DNA of 64,000 nucleotides from Microbulbifer rhizosphaerae (GTDB taxonomy: Bacteria > Pseudomonadota > Gammaproteobacteria > Pseudomonadales > Cellvibrionaceae): positions 1 through 64,000 of the forward strand of contig NZ_JACHWZ010000010.1 of the NCBI RefSeq assembly GCF_014191725.1, written 5' to 3'. Below are positions 35,747 to 45,650 of this stretch, in pieces. The notes under the pieces are model-generated. The model was given only the letters and a program-made list of their open reading frames with translations, did not search any database and had not been told where the DNA came from. The position numbers and the translations under genes were made by a program. Each line of letters begins with the position of its first letter. Position 1 is the first letter of the stretch.

Positions 35747-36949
35747 ATGAGATCTCTTATTTCGCGCTCTTTGTTTACACAGACGGCCGCGGTTACGGTG
35801 ATGAATATCCGCAGCCTGCCCCGGCGCCTGTGGATGTCCCTGGCCATGGTGCTGGCCAGCGCCGTGGTGGTGGCCATACTGCTCGCCTTCCTGGCCATGG
35901 CCAAGGGGTTCGAGGCCACCATGAGTGGCGCCGGCTCGGACGCCGTGGCGCTGATGATGCGCGAGGGTTCCCAGGCGGAGCTGAACAGCGTGATCAGCCG
36001 CGACCAGGTCAACCTGGTCGAGGAAGCGCCCGGCATAGCGCGGGACGCGGAGGGCCCGCTGGTGTCTCCCGAACTCTATGTGATAGTCGACGGCATCAAG
36101 AAAAGCACCGGCAGCAAGGCCAATATCCCCCTGCGCGGCCTGGACAAGCGCGGCATGGCCATGCGCGGCAACATGCAGTTGCTGGAAGGCCGCATGTTCA
36201 CCCCCGGCACCAACGAGATGATCGTAGGCAGCGGCATACTGCGCGAGTTCGACGGCTTCCAGCTCGGCAACGAGATACGCTTCGGCAAAAATGTGTGGAC
36301 GGTGGTGGGCGTTTTCTCCACTGGCGGCAATGTGTTCGAAAGCGAACTCTGGGCGGATGCCAAGATGATCCAGAGCCACTACAACCGCGGCAGCAGCTAC
36401 CAGACCATCCGCGCGCAACTGGAAAATCCCGGCGACCTGGAGCCGCTCACGGCGTATTTCGATACCGAATCGCAGCTTAATCTGGAACTCAAGACCGAGG
36501 CGGACTACTTCGCCGAACAGGGCAAGCAGCTGCAGTACATGGCCATTTTCGGCCGCGTGATCAGCTTTATCATGGCCCTGGGCGCCCTCGCCGGCGCACT
36601 CAATACCATGTATACCTCGGTGGCCGACCGGGCGAAGGAAATCGCCACCCTGCGCACCCTGGGTTTCAGTAACTTCTCCGCCTTCTGCGGCACCATCGCC
36701 GAGGCATTGGTGCTGGCCATCGCCGGCGGCCTGTTGGGCTCCCTGGCCGCCTTTGTATTCTTCGACGGCATGAACGCCTCCACCCTGGGAGGCAGTTTTA
36801 CCCAGGTGGTGTTCAGCTTCGAGATGTCGCCGGACCTATTTGTGCAGGGCGCGGTTCTGGCGCTGCTGATCGGCTTTGTCAGCGGCTTCTTCCCCGCCTG
36901 GCGCGCGGCGCGGATGCCGGTGATCGTGGCATTTCGCAACGCAGCATAA
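35747..36949 (+). CDS. ABC transporter permease, FtsX/MacB family (second)
   Basis: A 400-aa paralogue of the preceding permease with the same plan: a first membrane helix (about 30-55), a periplasmic domain (about 60-275) and three C-terminal helices (about 278-305, 320-350 and 362-385), with the FtsX core SVADRAKEIATLRTLGFSNFSAF. The presence of two different permeases, one ATPase and one adaptor resembles devBCA- and MacAB-related exporters of glycolipids or peptides. Last gene of the operon; no terminator hairpin is evident after it. Confidence 0.92.
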   Translation: MRSLISRSLFTQTAAVTVMNIRSLPRRLWMSLAMVLASAVVVAILLAFLAMAKGFEATMSGAGSDAVALMMREGSQAELNSVISRDQVNLVEEAPGIARDAEGPLVSPELYVIVDGIKKSTGSKANIPLRGLDKRGMAMRGNMQLLEGRMFTPGTNEMIVGSGILREFDGFQLGNEIRFGKNVWTVVGVFSTGGNVFESELWADAKMIQSHYNRGSSYQTIRAQLENPGDLEPLTAYFDTESQLNLELKTEADYFAEQGKQLQYMAIFGRVISFIMALGALAGALNTMYTSVADRAKEIATLRTLGFSNFSAFCGTIAEALVLAIAGGLLGSLAAFVFFDGMNASTLGGSFTQVVFSFEMSPDLFVQGAVLALLIGFVSGFFPAWRAARMPVIVAFRNAA

Positions 36950-36986
36950 TTGACGCTGGGGAGAAGGTTGGGGAGAGGGGAAGCCG

Positions 36987-37619
36987 ATGAGTGATGAGTT
37001 GATTCTCTATGCCGCCAAAGGCGGCGGCTCCGCGATAGTGGAGGCGCTGCTCACGCTGGCGGGTCAGAAATACCAGGTTAGATATTTTTCCTGGGAACAG
37101 CTGCCTGACAAGGAGCTGCTGGCGATAAATCCGCTCGGCGAAATCCCTGCCCTGCGTCTGGCGAACGGCGAAATCCTTACCGAGACCGCGGCCATTACGC
37201 TGTGGCTGGGAGACCGCTTTCCCAGTTGTGGGCTGGTGCCACCGGCGGACGATGCGCACCGCGCGGAATTCTTGCGCCGCCTGGTGTGGCTGGTGGCCGC
37301 CGTCTACCCCACCTTTACCTACGGCGACCATCCGGAACGCTTTGTGGCCAACGACGAGGGCGCGCGCCAGCTGCGCGAGTCCACCGAGCAGCGCTGCCAA
37401 CAACTGTGGCGCCAACTGGAAGCGGAGCTGGACGGCCCCTGGGTCTGCGGGAACGAGATGACCGCGCTGGATATCTTTGTGGCAGTAATGAGCAGCTGGC
37501 GCCCGCGGCGGGAGTGGTTTGCGCGGGAGTGCCCGAAGCTGTTTGCGATTGCCCGACGGGTGGACCAGATCGAAACGCTGGGAGAGATACTGCGCCGCAA
37601 TGAGCTGCTGCCCTCCTGA
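36987..37619 (+). CDS. Glutathione S-transferase family protein
   Basis: A 210-aa GST. The N-terminal thioredoxin-like domain (about 1-80) includes the glutathione-binding stretch NPLGEIPALRLANGEILTETAAITLWL with the conserved cis-proline and ETAAI turn. The C-terminal helical domain (about 88-205) includes the motif WVCGNEMTALDIFVAVMSSW, the usual N-capping box. The catalytic N-terminal Ser/Tyr/Cys is not obvious (MSDELILYAAKGGGSA), so activity could be through Ser or lost. GGGGAAGCCG precedes the ATG. It converges on the acyltransferase gene with a 15-nt gap. Confidence 0.85.
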   Translation: MSDELILYAAKGGGSAIVEALLTLAGQKYQVRYFSWEQLPDKELLAINPLGEIPALRLANGEILTETAAITLWLGDRFPSCGLVPPADDAHRAEFLRRLVWLVAAVYPTFTYGDHPERFVANDEGARQLRESTEQRCQQLWRQLEAELDGPWVCGNEMTALDIFVAVMSSWRPRREWFARECPKLFAIARRVDQIETLGEILRRNELLPS

Positions 37620-37634
37620 TCAGCTCCGGTTTTT

Positions 37635-38549
37635 CTATCTGGGGTTTTTCTTGTAAATGCTGCTTTTTCCTTCCGGCTGCTGCCGGAACCGCTTGTACTC
37701 CCACTGATATTGCTCCGGCGCCTCAGCGATACAGGCTTCCACGCCCCGGTTGAGCGCGGCCAGGGAGACTTTCTGCTCCTCGCTGTAGATCGCCTGCTCG
37801 GCGGGCTGGAATATCAGTTCGAAGCCGCCGCTTACCCGCTTGCCGAAACCGAACACGCAGCGGCAGCCGGTGCGCCGGATCAGGTTGTGGGCCAGGGTCA
37901 TGGTCAACGCCGGCTTGCCGAAGAAGGGCGCGAAGTCGCCGCCGCTGGTGTCCGGTTCCTGGTCCGGCAACACCATCGCGATACCGCCGGCCTTCAAAGC
38001 CTTCAGCAGCGCGCGCACGCCGCGCACGTCGGTGGGCATCATCTGCACACCGGTGGCCTCCCGGCCCGCGCGGATCAGGGGGTCCAGCGCGGCGATTTTC
38101 GGCGGTGCGTAGAGGGCGGTGCAAGGCCCCAGGGTGGCCAGGTACATGCCGAAGATTTCCCAGTTGCCGGTGTGAGGCATCAGTACCAGCACCCCCCGCT
38201 TTTCATCCACCCGGTCGCACAGCAACTGCTGGTTGCGCACCCGCACTATCTGGTCCTCGCTGCGGCTCCAGGGCTGGTGCCAGATGGTGGCCACCTCGAA
38301 ACCGGTCATGGCGGTGTTGATCACGCTGCGCCGCGCCAGCTTCTCCCTTTCGCCGGCGCTCTTGCCCGGGTAGCAGAGTGCCAGATTGATACGGCTGATG
38401 TGCAGGCTGTCGCTGCGGGTCAGCACCGCCAGCTGGCCGAACAGCCAGCCCAGCCGGCGCGACCAGCGCAGCGGCAACTTCCCAATCAGTTTCAGCACGG
38501 CAACCGCCAGCCGGCCCTTGATATCCAATGTCACTACTTCCTTTGCCAC
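37635..38549 (-). CDS. LpxL/HtrB-family lipid A acyltransferase-like protein
   Basis: A 304-aa lysophospholipid/lipid A late acyltransferase homologue. An N-terminal membrane-associated helix (IKGRLAVAVLKLIGKLPLRW) precedes the catalytic block VLMPHTGNWEIFGMYL (the HxxxxD/E-type site), followed by YAPPKIAALDPLI and a GGIAMVLPDQEPDTSGGDFAPFFGKPA loop typical of LpxL/LpxM-like enzymes. It would add a secondary acyl chain to lipid A or a related lipid at the inner membrane. The start is taken as GTG 38549; there is no strong ribosome-binding site. Divergent from glyQ, the usual position in Pseudomonas-like chromosomes. Confidence 0.9.
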   Translation of the reverse strand: MAKEVVTLDIKGRLAVAVLKLIGKLPLRWSRRLGWLFGQLAVLTRSDSLHISRINLALCYPGKSAGEREKLARRSVINTAMTGFEVATIWHQPWSRSEDQIVRVRNQQLLCDRVDEKRGVLVLMPHTGNWEIFGMYLATLGPCTALYAPPKIAALDPLIRAGREATGVQMMPTDVRGVRALLKALKAGGIAMVLPDQEPDTSGGDFAPFFGKPALTMTLAHNLIRRTGCRCVFGFGKRVSGGFELIFQPAEQAIYSEEQKVSLAALNRGVEACIAEAPEQYQWEYKRFRQQPEGKSSIYKKNPR

Positions 38550-38609
38550 CAGGCCGGCTAACTATCGGCCTTTTTTCAGTATCGTCAAGATTTGTGCGAC
38601 CCGGGCGCC

Positions 38610-38638
38610 TTTAGTGCGTCACCCGCTGCCGGTATAAT
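38610..38638 (+). promoter_or_regulatory. Candidate sigma-70 promoter of glyQS
   Basis: A perfect TATAAT (38633-38638) lies 43 nt before the glyQ start codon. A weak -35 candidate, TTTAGT (38610-38615), sits 17 bp further upstream. The position is right for the rightward glyQ-glyS-gmhB group. Confidence 0.5.
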
Positions 38639-38680
38639 TGCGGCCCTTTGCCCAAAGCACACTTTGATCCGGAGAACGCG

Positions 38681-39637
38681 GTGTCCAAGCAACACGACCT
38701 CAGCACCTTCCAGGGCCTGATTTTTGCCCTGCAGGACTATTGGGCGCGCCAAGGGTGCGTCATTCTACAACCTCTGGATATGGAAGTGGGCGCCGGCACC
38801 TTCCACCCGGCGACCTTCCTGCGCGCGGTGGGTCCGGAGACCTGGAACGCCGCCTATGTGCAGCCCTGCCGCCGTCCGACCGACGGCCGCTACGGCGATA
38901 ACCCCAACCGCCTGCAGCAGTACTACCAGTACCAGGTGGTGATGAAGCCGTCCCCGGACAATATCCAGGACCTCTACCTGGACAGCCTGCGCGCCATGGG
39001 CGTGGACCCGGCGGTGCACGATATCCGCTTCGTGGAGGACAACTGGGAATCCCCCACCCTCGGCGCCTGGGGCTTGGGCTGGGAGATTTGGCTGAACGGC
39101 ATGGAAGTCACCCAGTTCACCTATTTCCAGCAGGTGGGCGGCTTGGAGTGCTATCCGGTCACCGGCGAACTCACCTACGGGCTTGAGCGCATCGCCATGT
39201 ACCTGCAGGGGGTGGAGTCCCTCTACGACCTGGTGTGGACCCGCAATCCGGACGGCAGCCCGGTCACCTACGGCGACGTTTTCCACCAGAACGAAGTGGA
39301 GATGTCCCACTACAACTTCGAGCACGCGGACGTGGAATTCCTGTTCGCCACCTTCGACCACTGCGAGCGCGAGAGCAGCCGGCTGATCGAGCTGGGTCTG
39401 CCGCTGCCCGCCTACGAGCAGGTGATGAAGGCCTCTCACGCCTTCAACCTGCTGGACGCCCGCCACGCCATCTCGGTCACCGAGCGCCAGCGCTACATTC
39501 TGCGCGTGCGCACCCTGGCTCGCGCAGTCGCCCAGGCCTACTACAACGCCCGGCACGCGCTGGGCTTCCCGCTGGCGGCGGAAGAGATCCGCAATGAAGT
39601 TCTCGCCCAGGAAACCAAGAAAGAGGAGGTGCAGTAA
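38681..39637 (+). CDS. glyQ: Glycyl-tRNA synthetase alpha subunit
   Basis: GlyQ is the catalytic class II core subunit of the bacterial alpha2beta2 glycyl-tRNA synthetase. The 318-aa sequence includes [61 protein letters not shown] (motif 2 region), [25 protein letters not shown] and [11 protein letters not shown] (motif 3). GTG at 38681 is preferred over TTG at 38648: it has GGAG 8 nt upstream and matches the family start [10 protein letters not shown]. The stop overlaps the glyS start by one base. Confidence 0.97.
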   Translation: MSKQHDLSTFQGLIFALQDYWARQGCVILQPLDMEVGAGTFHPATFLRAVGPETWNAAYVQPCRRPTDGRYGDNPNRLQQYYQYQVVMKPSPDNIQDLYLDSLRAMGVDPAVHDIRFVEDNWESPTLGAWGLGWEIWLNGMEVTQFTYFQQVGGLECYPVTGELTYGLERIAMYLQGVESLYDLVWTRNPDGSPVTYGDVFHQNEVEMSHYNFEHADVEFLFATFDHCERESSRLIELGLPLPAYEQVMKASHAFNLLDARHAISVTERQRYILRVRTLARAVAQAYYNARHALGFPLAAEEIRNEVLAQETKKEEVQ

Positions 39638-41718
39638 TGGCTCGGGATTTTTTGGTTGAACTGGGCACCGAAGAGCTGCCACCCAAGGCGCTGCGCACCC
39701 TGATGGATGCTTTCGCCCAGGGTATCCGGCAGGGGTTGCAGGACGCGGAACTGGAATTCGGCGAGGTAAAGGCCTACGCCGCCCCGCGCCGCCTGGCGGT
39801 ATCCGTCACCGGCCTCGCCGAAAAGCAACAGGACAAACAGATAGAGAAACTCGGACCGGCGGTAAAAGCCGCCTTCGACAAAGACGGCAACCCCAGCAAG
39901 GCCGCCGAAGGGTTTGCGCGCAGCAACGGCACCACCGTCGACCAGCTCAGTCGTGTACAGACCGACAAGGGCGAGCGGCTGGCGTTTGTCAGCGAACAGA
40001 AGGGCGAGGCCACCGAGCGCCTGCTCGCCGGGATCGTGGAAAAATCCCTGGCCCAGTTGCCGATTCCCAAGCGCATGCGCTGGGGCGCGCGCCGGGAGGA
40101 ATTCGTGCGCCCGGTCCACTGGCTGCTGATGCTGTTCGGCGACAAAGTCGTGGACGGCGAGGTACTGGGCCTGAAGGCCGGCAACACCAGCCGCGGCCAC
40201 CGCTTCCACTGCAATCGCGAGCTCGAGATCCACTCTGCCAGCGACTACGTACAGCAGCTGCGTGATCCCGGCTATGTGATTGCCAACTTCGACGAACGCC
40301 GCGAGGCCATTCGCGAGCAGGTGACTGCCGAGGCACACAACGTCAACGGCGTGGCGGTGATCGACGACGATCTCCTCGACGAAGTCACCGCCCTGGTGGA
40401 GTGGCCGATGGCGCTCACCGGGCGCTTCGAGGAGCGCTTCCTGGACGTGCCGGCGGAAGCGCTGATCTCGTCGATGAAGGAACACCAGAAGTATTTCCAT
40501 GTGGTGGACGCAGACGGCCAGCTGCTGCCTTTCTTCGTCACCGTCTCCAATATCGAGAGCGTTGATCCCGCCCAGGTGATCGCCGGCAACGAGCGGGTGA
40601 TCCGCCCACGGCTTTCCGACGCCGCCTTTTTCTTCGAGACCGACAAGAAAACCAGCCTGGAATCCCGTCGCGAGAAACTCCGCCAGATCGTTTTCCAGCA
40701 GCACCTGGGCTCGGTGTACGACAAGACCGAGCGGGTTGCCACCCTGGGCCGCGCCATCGCCGGCCACGTCGGCAGCGATGCCGACCGGGCCGAGCGCGCC
40801 GGGCGGCTGTGCAAGTCCGATCTGGTCACCGAGATGGTGTTCGAATTCCCCGACCTGCAGGGCATCGCCGGCTACTACTACGCGGAGAACGACGGCGAAC
40901 CCCTGGACGTGGCCAAAGCCATGTACGAACAGTACATGCCCAAGTTCGCTGGCGACGAGCTGCCTAAGAGCGACACCGGCACCGTCATCGCCCTGGCGGA
41001 CCGTTTGGATACTTTGGTGGGTATCTTCGGCATCGGCCAGCCCCCCAGCGGTTCCCGCGATCCTTTCGCCCTGCGCCGCGCCAGCCTGGGGGTTATCCGC
41101 CTGGTGGTGGAAAAGAACATCGACGTGGACCTGCGCCAATTGCTGGAACTCGCCCGCGACGGCTACCCACGCACCGCCCTCGGCGAGTACAGCACTGTGG
41201 TCGAGCAGACCCTGAACTATATCCTCGAACGCTTCCGCGCCCGCTACGAGGATCAGGGCATCGCCGCGGAAGTGTTTATGGCGGTGGCTGCGCGCAATCT
41301 CTCCCGGCCGCTGGATATCGACAACCGGGTACACGCGGTGCACACCTTCAGCCAGTTGCCGGAAGCCCAGGCGTTGGCCGCTGCCAACAAGCGGGTATCG
41401 AATATTCTCGCCAAGCTGGAGGGCCCCGCACCGACCGAAGTGGATGAAAACCTGCTGCAGGAGGATGCGGAAAAAGCCCTCTACATCGCGGTTAAGGATG
41501 CCCGTACCCAGGTGGAGCCCCTCTACGCCGAAGCGCTCTACACCGAAGGTCTCGCCGGCCTCGCCGGCCTGCGGGAAACCGTGGACAGCTTCTTCGACCA
41601 CGTGATGGTGATGACCGACGACGAAAAGCTGCGCGACAACCGCCTGGCCCTGCTGGCACAGTTGCGTTCGTTGTTCCTCGAGGTTGCCGATATCTCCCTG
41701 CTGGTACCGGCTAAATGA
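39637..41718 (+). CDS. glyS: Glycyl-tRNA synthetase beta subunit
   Basis: GlyS carries the tRNA-recognition part of the two-subunit glycyl-tRNA synthetase. The 693-aa protein (E. coli 689) shows the N-terminal FLVELGTEELPPKALRTL, APRRLAV, the HD-like domain around TLGRAIAGHVGSDADRA, LSDAAFFFETDK, and a C-terminal DALR anticodon-binding domain (about 590-680). ATG at 39637 sits in the glyQ stop (TAATG), which couples translation at the 1:1 ratio needed. Secure. Confidence 0.97.
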   Translation: MARDFLVELGTEELPPKALRTLMDAFAQGIRQGLQDAELEFGEVKAYAAPRRLAVSVTGLAEKQQDKQIEKLGPAVKAAFDKDGNPSKAAEGFARSNGTTVDQLSRVQTDKGERLAFVSEQKGEATERLLAGIVEKSLAQLPIPKRMRWGARREEFVRPVHWLLMLFGDKVVDGEVLGLKAGNTSRGHRFHCNRELEIHSASDYVQQLRDPGYVIANFDERREAIREQVTAEAHNVNGVAVIDDDLLDEVTALVEWPMALTGRFEERFLDVPAEALISSMKEHQKYFHVVDADGQLLPFFVTVSNIESVDPAQVIAGNERVIRPRLSDAAFFFETDKKTSLESRREKLRQIVFQQHLGSVYDKTERVATLGRAIAGHVGSDADRAERAGRLCKSDLVTEMVFEFPDLQGIAGYYYAENDGEPLDVAKAMYEQYMPKFAGDELPKSDTGTVIALADRLDTLVGIFGIGQPPSGSRDPFALRRASLGVIRLVVEKNIDVDLRQLLELARDGYPRTALGEYSTVVEQTLNYILERFRARYEDQGIAAEVFMAVAARNLSRPLDIDNRVHAVHTFSQLPEAQALAAANKRVSNILAKLEGPAPTEVDENLLQEDAEKALYIAVKDARTQVEPLYAEALYTEGLAGLAGLRETVDSFFDHVMVMTDDEKLRDNRLALLAQLRSLFLEVADISLLVPAK

Positions 41719-41722
41719 CTTT

Positions 41723-41898
41723 GTGGGAGCCAGCCCTGCAGGGCCAAGCCGCGCGTTTACAAGGCAACGCCTTGTGCGCGGATTGGCGACCCGCCATGGA
41801 AGGCGGGACCGGGGCCGGATCAGATGCGACGCTGTAGCGCCATGGATGGCGGCTCCGGCTTCAATACCCGCTTTTTCGCCAGCAGGGCTGGCTCCCAC
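41723..41898. repeat. 176-bp element with perfect 17-bp inverted ends
   Basis: GTGGGAGCCAGCCCTGC (41723-41739) and GCAGGGCTGGCTCCCAC (41882-41898) are exact inverted copies. Inside are further palindromes, including CCCGCC/GGCGGG around ATGGAA and a CGCCATGGATGGCG-type motif. The layout is that of a REP doublet (REPIN) or small MITE. It fills the whole glyS-gmhB gap. Confidence 0.8.
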
Positions 41899-41915
41899 CC
41901 CGGTAGATTGAACCC

Positions 41916-42464
41916 ATGGCTTTGATTGTGCTGGACCGGGACGGGGTCATTAACTACGACTCCGCCGACTATATAAAAACCGTCGACGAGTGGGTCCCCC
42001 TGCCCGGCAGCATCGAGGCCATCGCCAGCCTCAGCCGCGTCGGCCACCAGATCGTGGTGGCCACCAACCAGAGCGGCCTGGCCCGCGGCTATTTCGACCT
42101 GGACGATCTGGAAGCCATGCACGCCAAGATGCGCGCACTAATAGAGGATGCCGGCGGCGAAATCGCCGCGATCTTCTACTGCCCCCACGGCCCCGACGAC
42201 AACTGCCGCTGCCGCAAACCCAAACCCGGCCTGCTGGACGCCATCGAGGCGGAGTTCGACACCAGCCTGCACGATTGCTGGCTGGTGGGGGACAGCCTGC
42301 GCGACCTGCAGGCAGGTTTGGAAAAAGGCTGCAAACCGGTACTGGTCAAGACCGGCAAAGGCGAACAGACGCTGCAAAAGCTGATCGCCGAGCCGGAGCC
42401 GCGGCTGGCGGATACCGCGGTGTTTGACGATCTGGCTGGATTTGCCCGGTTCCTGCTGGGCTGA
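41916..42464 (+). CDS. gmhB: D-glycero-beta-D-manno-heptose 1,7-bisphosphate 7-phosphatase
   Basis: GmhB removes the C7 phosphate in ADP-heptose synthesis for the lipopolysaccharide core. The 182-aa HAD-family protein has the nucleophile motif VLDRDGVINYDSADYI, VVATNQSGLARG (motif II), the zinc loop CPHGPDDNCRCRKPKPG with its cysteines and histidine, and WLVGDSLRDLQAG (motif IV). The gene is separated from glyS only by the 176-bp repeat element. ATG at 41916. Confident on family; the heptose anomer preference is assumed from the zinc-loop type. Confidence 0.93.
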   Translation: MALIVLDRDGVINYDSADYIKTVDEWVPLPGSIEAIASLSRVGHQIVVATNQSGLARGYFDLDDLEAMHAKMRALIEDAGGEIAAIFYCPHGPDDNCRCRKPKPGLLDAIEAEFDTSLHDCWLVGDSLRDLQAGLEKGCKPVLVKTGKGEQTLQKLIAEPEPRLADTAVFDDLAGFARFLLG

Positions 42465-42494
42465 CAATTGCCTGTCGGGTTTTCCGAGCGGCTT

Positions 42495-45400
42495 CTACTC
42501 CCCCGACGCAGTACTCTCCCGCAAACGCTCTCCGGGCAGTCGGGCCAGCAGCCAGTTTCGGCCCCGTGCGACACTCGTAGTGATATCGACGCCAATCGCA
42601 TAGAGCGACGGCACCAATAGCAGCGTTACGAAAAAGGCCACAAAGACCCCGAAGGCCAGCGCCACCGCGATGGGTTGCAGGAAGGCCGCCTGAATGCTGC
42701 GTTCCAACAGCATCGGCATAAGACCGACGATGGTGGTGACGGTGGTCAGCAATATCGGGCGAAAGCGCGCGACACCCGCTTCCACGATGGCCTGCAGCGG
42801 TTCCATGCCTTTCTCCCGCAGTCGGCTGCAGCGATCCATCAGCACCAGGTTGTCATTGACCACCACCCCCGCGGCGGCGGCGATACCGAAGTAGCTGAAG
42901 ATTGCCATGGTCATCCCAAGGACCCCGTGCCCGAAAATCGCGCCAACGAAAGCGAAGGGAATGGCGATCAGGATCAGTATCGGCTGGAAATAGCTGCGGA
43001 AAGCCACCGCCAGCAGACTGTACATGGCGAACAACGCAATGGTGTAGAGGCCGATCACTTCCTGTATGAATCGCTTCTCGCCCTCGGCCTGGCCCACGGC
43101 GCCGCGGATGATGCCCGGATAGCGTTTTTCCCAGTCAGAGAAAAAGTTTTTGTTCAGGTCTTCCATGATCTCGCCGCGGACATCGTCTTTCAGGTCAGCC
43201 ATCACCCGCGCCGCGCGGTTGCCATTCCAGCGCTGGATGCGCTTGATACCCGGCGCAAATTCCAGTTCGGCCACCGCCAGCAAGGGTATCTGGTGGCCGT
43301 CGGCGGTGCGCACCCGAAAGTCTTTCAGGCTTTCGATGGATCGGCGGGAAGCCAGCGGGTAGCGCACCATCACTTTCACATCCTGGCCCGACCGGGGCAG
43401 CCGCTGAACCTCTTCGCCAAAATAGGCCTGCCGCACCTGGCGATTGACTTCCGCCAAGGTCAGCCCCAGCCTGGCGGCGCCGGGTTTGAGGCTGATGCGA
43501 ATCTCCTCCGAGGCCCCCTCCAGGTTATTGCGCACGTCGTAGAGACTCTCGTAAGTGCGCAGTTGGGCTTCCAGTTCGGCGGTGGCAGCGCGCAGCACTT
43601 CCAGGTTCGGATGGCGGATGGACAATTCGAATCCGGGGCCGCCGTTGTTGAAAGAGTAATTCACCGAGACCTCCTTGGCGTCGGGAACGTCTCCCATCAG
43701 CTCGCGCAAGCGCAAGGCCGCCTCTTTGGCAGACATGTCCCGCACTTCCGGAGGGGCCAGTTGGACGATGGCAATCACGCTGTCCCGCCGGGAGCGGGTA
43801 TACCAGTTTTCGATCAGCATCCCTTCACCCTGGGTGCGCTGGTTCACCTCTTCCTCCAGGCGCTTTTCCGCATCCTGCAGCTGCGCCAATACTTCCAGCG
43901 CACGGCTATAGGGCGCTCCGTCGGGCATGACCACGTTGACAACGATCTGGTCGGATTCGATTTCCGGCATAAAGTTTTTCTTCACCCAGCCACTGCCGAA
44001 CAGACCGAAACCAATCATGAGTGCGGAGATGAAGATACTCAGGGTCAGGTAGCGCCGATCCACCGCCCACTGGCCGATGCGGCGGTAGTGATTCTGCGCA
44101 AAATAGACGATGCCGTCGGCGATCCGCTTTTGTATGCGTCCAAAGCGGCCGAGGCGGGTGCGCGGTTTCAGGCTGCTGAGGTGCGCCGGCAGAATAAACA
44201 GGGATTCGATGAGGGAGAACACCAGCGCCAGCACCACCACCCAGGTGATATGCCGGGTGAATTCGCTGGTGGAGCCGCTGATAAAAATCCACGGCAGAAA
44301 TGCGAAAATAGTAGTGACCACCGCGAAGATGACCGGCTTGGCCACCAGTTGGGTGCCCAGTATCGCGGCATCCACAGCACCACCCAGGTGCTGGTGTTCG
44401 GGGTTGTGGGATTCGGTGTGAATGCTCTCGCCAACCACGATGGCATCGTCCACCACTATGCCCAGCACCAGCAGGAAAGCGAAGGTGGAGAGCATGTTCA
44501 GGGAAACGCCGACGCTCGGCAGCAGCACAAAGGCACCGGCGTAGGCGATGGCGATGCCCGCAGCCACCCAAAAGGCCACCTTCGGGCGTAGGGTGAGCAC
44601 CAGCACCAGCAGCACCAGAATCAGCCCCAGCAGAGCCGAGTTGCCGATGGTGGCCATCCGGCCTTTGAATTCCTCGGCGTTGTCGGTCCAGAGCGTGAGC
44701 CTGGCGCCGGCGGGCAGGGTCTCGCTGCGCTCGGCGATCCATTTGCGGATGGATTCGGAGGCGGTGACGATGTCCATAACCTCGGTGCTCATCACCTGGA
44801 GCAGCACCGCCGGCTCGCCGTTGAGCGTGGCGAGAATTTCGTTGTCTTCGAAGCCGTCTACCACGGTGGCCACATCGCCGACGCGAATGGTGCCGCCATC
44901 GGCGGTCTGGCGCACGATGATGCTGGCGAATTCCCGATCCGTGTCCGCCTGGTTGCGCACCTTGAGTTGATAACTGCCCACTTCAGTGCGCACTGTGCCG
45001 GCGGACTGATTGAGGGAACTGGCGCGAATGGCATCGGCCACTTCCTGGAATGTCATGCCGAAGCGGCGCAGGGCCAGCTCGCTGACTTCGATGGATACTT
45101 CCTCAAAGCGGGTGCCGAACAGCTGCACCACGGAGATCGCCGGCAGGGCGGCGACCTCGTCCCGCAACTGTTCCGCCAGGCGTTTCAGTTCGCGCTCGCC
45201 CAGGTCGCCGCGCACCGCGACGCGGATAAACTCCTCGCGGTTCACCCACTGCTGTACCCGGGGTGGTTCTATGTCCCGCGGAAACGAGGAGATGGCGTCC
45301 ACGCGCATTTTGACGTCGTTCATAAAGCGGGAGAAATCGACGCTCTGCTCCGCCAGGATATATACCTCGCCCCAGCCCTCAGCCGAGGTCGACCGCACCC

Positions 45401-45638
45401 ACTCGATGTTGTCCAGGTCGCTGACCGCCTCCTCAATACGCGCGACTATCTGCTCTTCCACTTCCCGGGGCGCGGCACCGGGCCAGGCGACCTGGATCTG
45501 CAGGCCGGGGAAGCGCACCTGGGGATCCATCTCCCGCTCCATAGCACCGAAACCGATGATGCCGGCCACGAATATGCCCACCATGGCGAGGTTGGCGGCA
45601 ACGCTGTTGCGCGCCCACCATTCGATCAACTTGTTCAT
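42495..45638 (-). CDS. RND efflux transporter (AcrB/MdtB family)
   Basis: A 1047-aa inner-membrane RND pump of the hydrophobe/amphiphile efflux class. Twelve membrane helices are arranged as one N-terminal helix, a large periplasmic loop, five helices, one helix, a second loop, and five helices. The proton-relay segment FLLVLGIVVDDAIVVGES has the paired aspartates in helix 4. Loop sequences such as MDPQVRFPGLQIQVAWPGAAPREVEEQIV and GIGAAAGVVVNDNLVLMDR-like (GIAAAAGVVVNDNLVLMDR) are characteristic. It is transcribed after the adaptor gene with a 12-nt gap. No outer-membrane channel gene is adjacent, so a TolC elsewhere is assumed. Confidence 0.95.
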   Translation of the reverse strand: MNKLIEWWARNSVAANLAMVGIFVAGIIGFGAMEREMDPQVRFPGLQIQVAWPGAAPREVEEQIVARIEEAVSDLDNIEWVRSTSAEGWGEVYILAEQSVDFSRFMNDVKMRVDAISSFPRDIEPPRVQQWVNREEFIRVAVRGDLGERELKRLAEQLRDEVAALPAISVVQLFGTRFEEVSIEVSELALRRFGMTFQEVADAIRASSLNQSAGTVRTEVGSYQLKVRNQADTDREFASIIVRQTADGGTIRVGDVATVVDGFEDNEILATLNGEPAVLLQVMSTEVMDIVTASESIRKWIAERSETLPAGARLTLWTDNAEEFKGRMATIGNSALLGLILVLLVLVLTLRPKVAFWVAAGIAIAYAGAFVLLPSVGVSLNMLSTFAFLLVLGIVVDDAIVVGESIHTESHNPEHQHLGGAVDAAILGTQLVAKPVIFAVVTTIFAFLPWIFISGSTSEFTRHITWVVVLALVFSLIESLFILPAHLSSLKPRTRLGRFGRIQKRIADGIVYFAQNHYRRIGQWAVDRRYLTLSIFISALMIGFGLFGSGWVKKNFMPEIESDQIVVNVVMPDGAPYSRALEVLAQLQDAEKRLEEEVNQRTQGEGMLIENWYTRSRRDSVIAIVQLAPPEVRDMSAKEAALRLRELMGDVPDAKEVSVNYSFNNGGPGFELSIRHPNLEVLRAATAELEAQLRTYESLYDVRNNLEGASEEIRISLKPGAARLGLTLAEVNRQVRQAYFGEEVQRLPRSGQDVKVMVRYPLASRRSIESLKDFRVRTADGHQIPLLAVAELEFAPGIKRIQRWNGNRAARVMADLKDDVRGEIMEDLNKNFFSDWEKRYPGIIRGAVGQAEGEKRFIQEVIGLYTIALFAMYSLLAVAFRSYFQPILILIAIPFAFVGAIFGHGVLGMTMAIFSYFGIAAAAGVVVNDNLVLMDRCSRLREKGMEPLQAIVEAGVARFRPILLTTVTTIVGLMPMLLERSIQAAFLQPIAVALAFGVFVAFFVTLLLVPSLYAIGVDITTSVARGRNWLLARLPGERLRESTASGE

Positions 45639-45650
45639 GCTCGCACTCCG

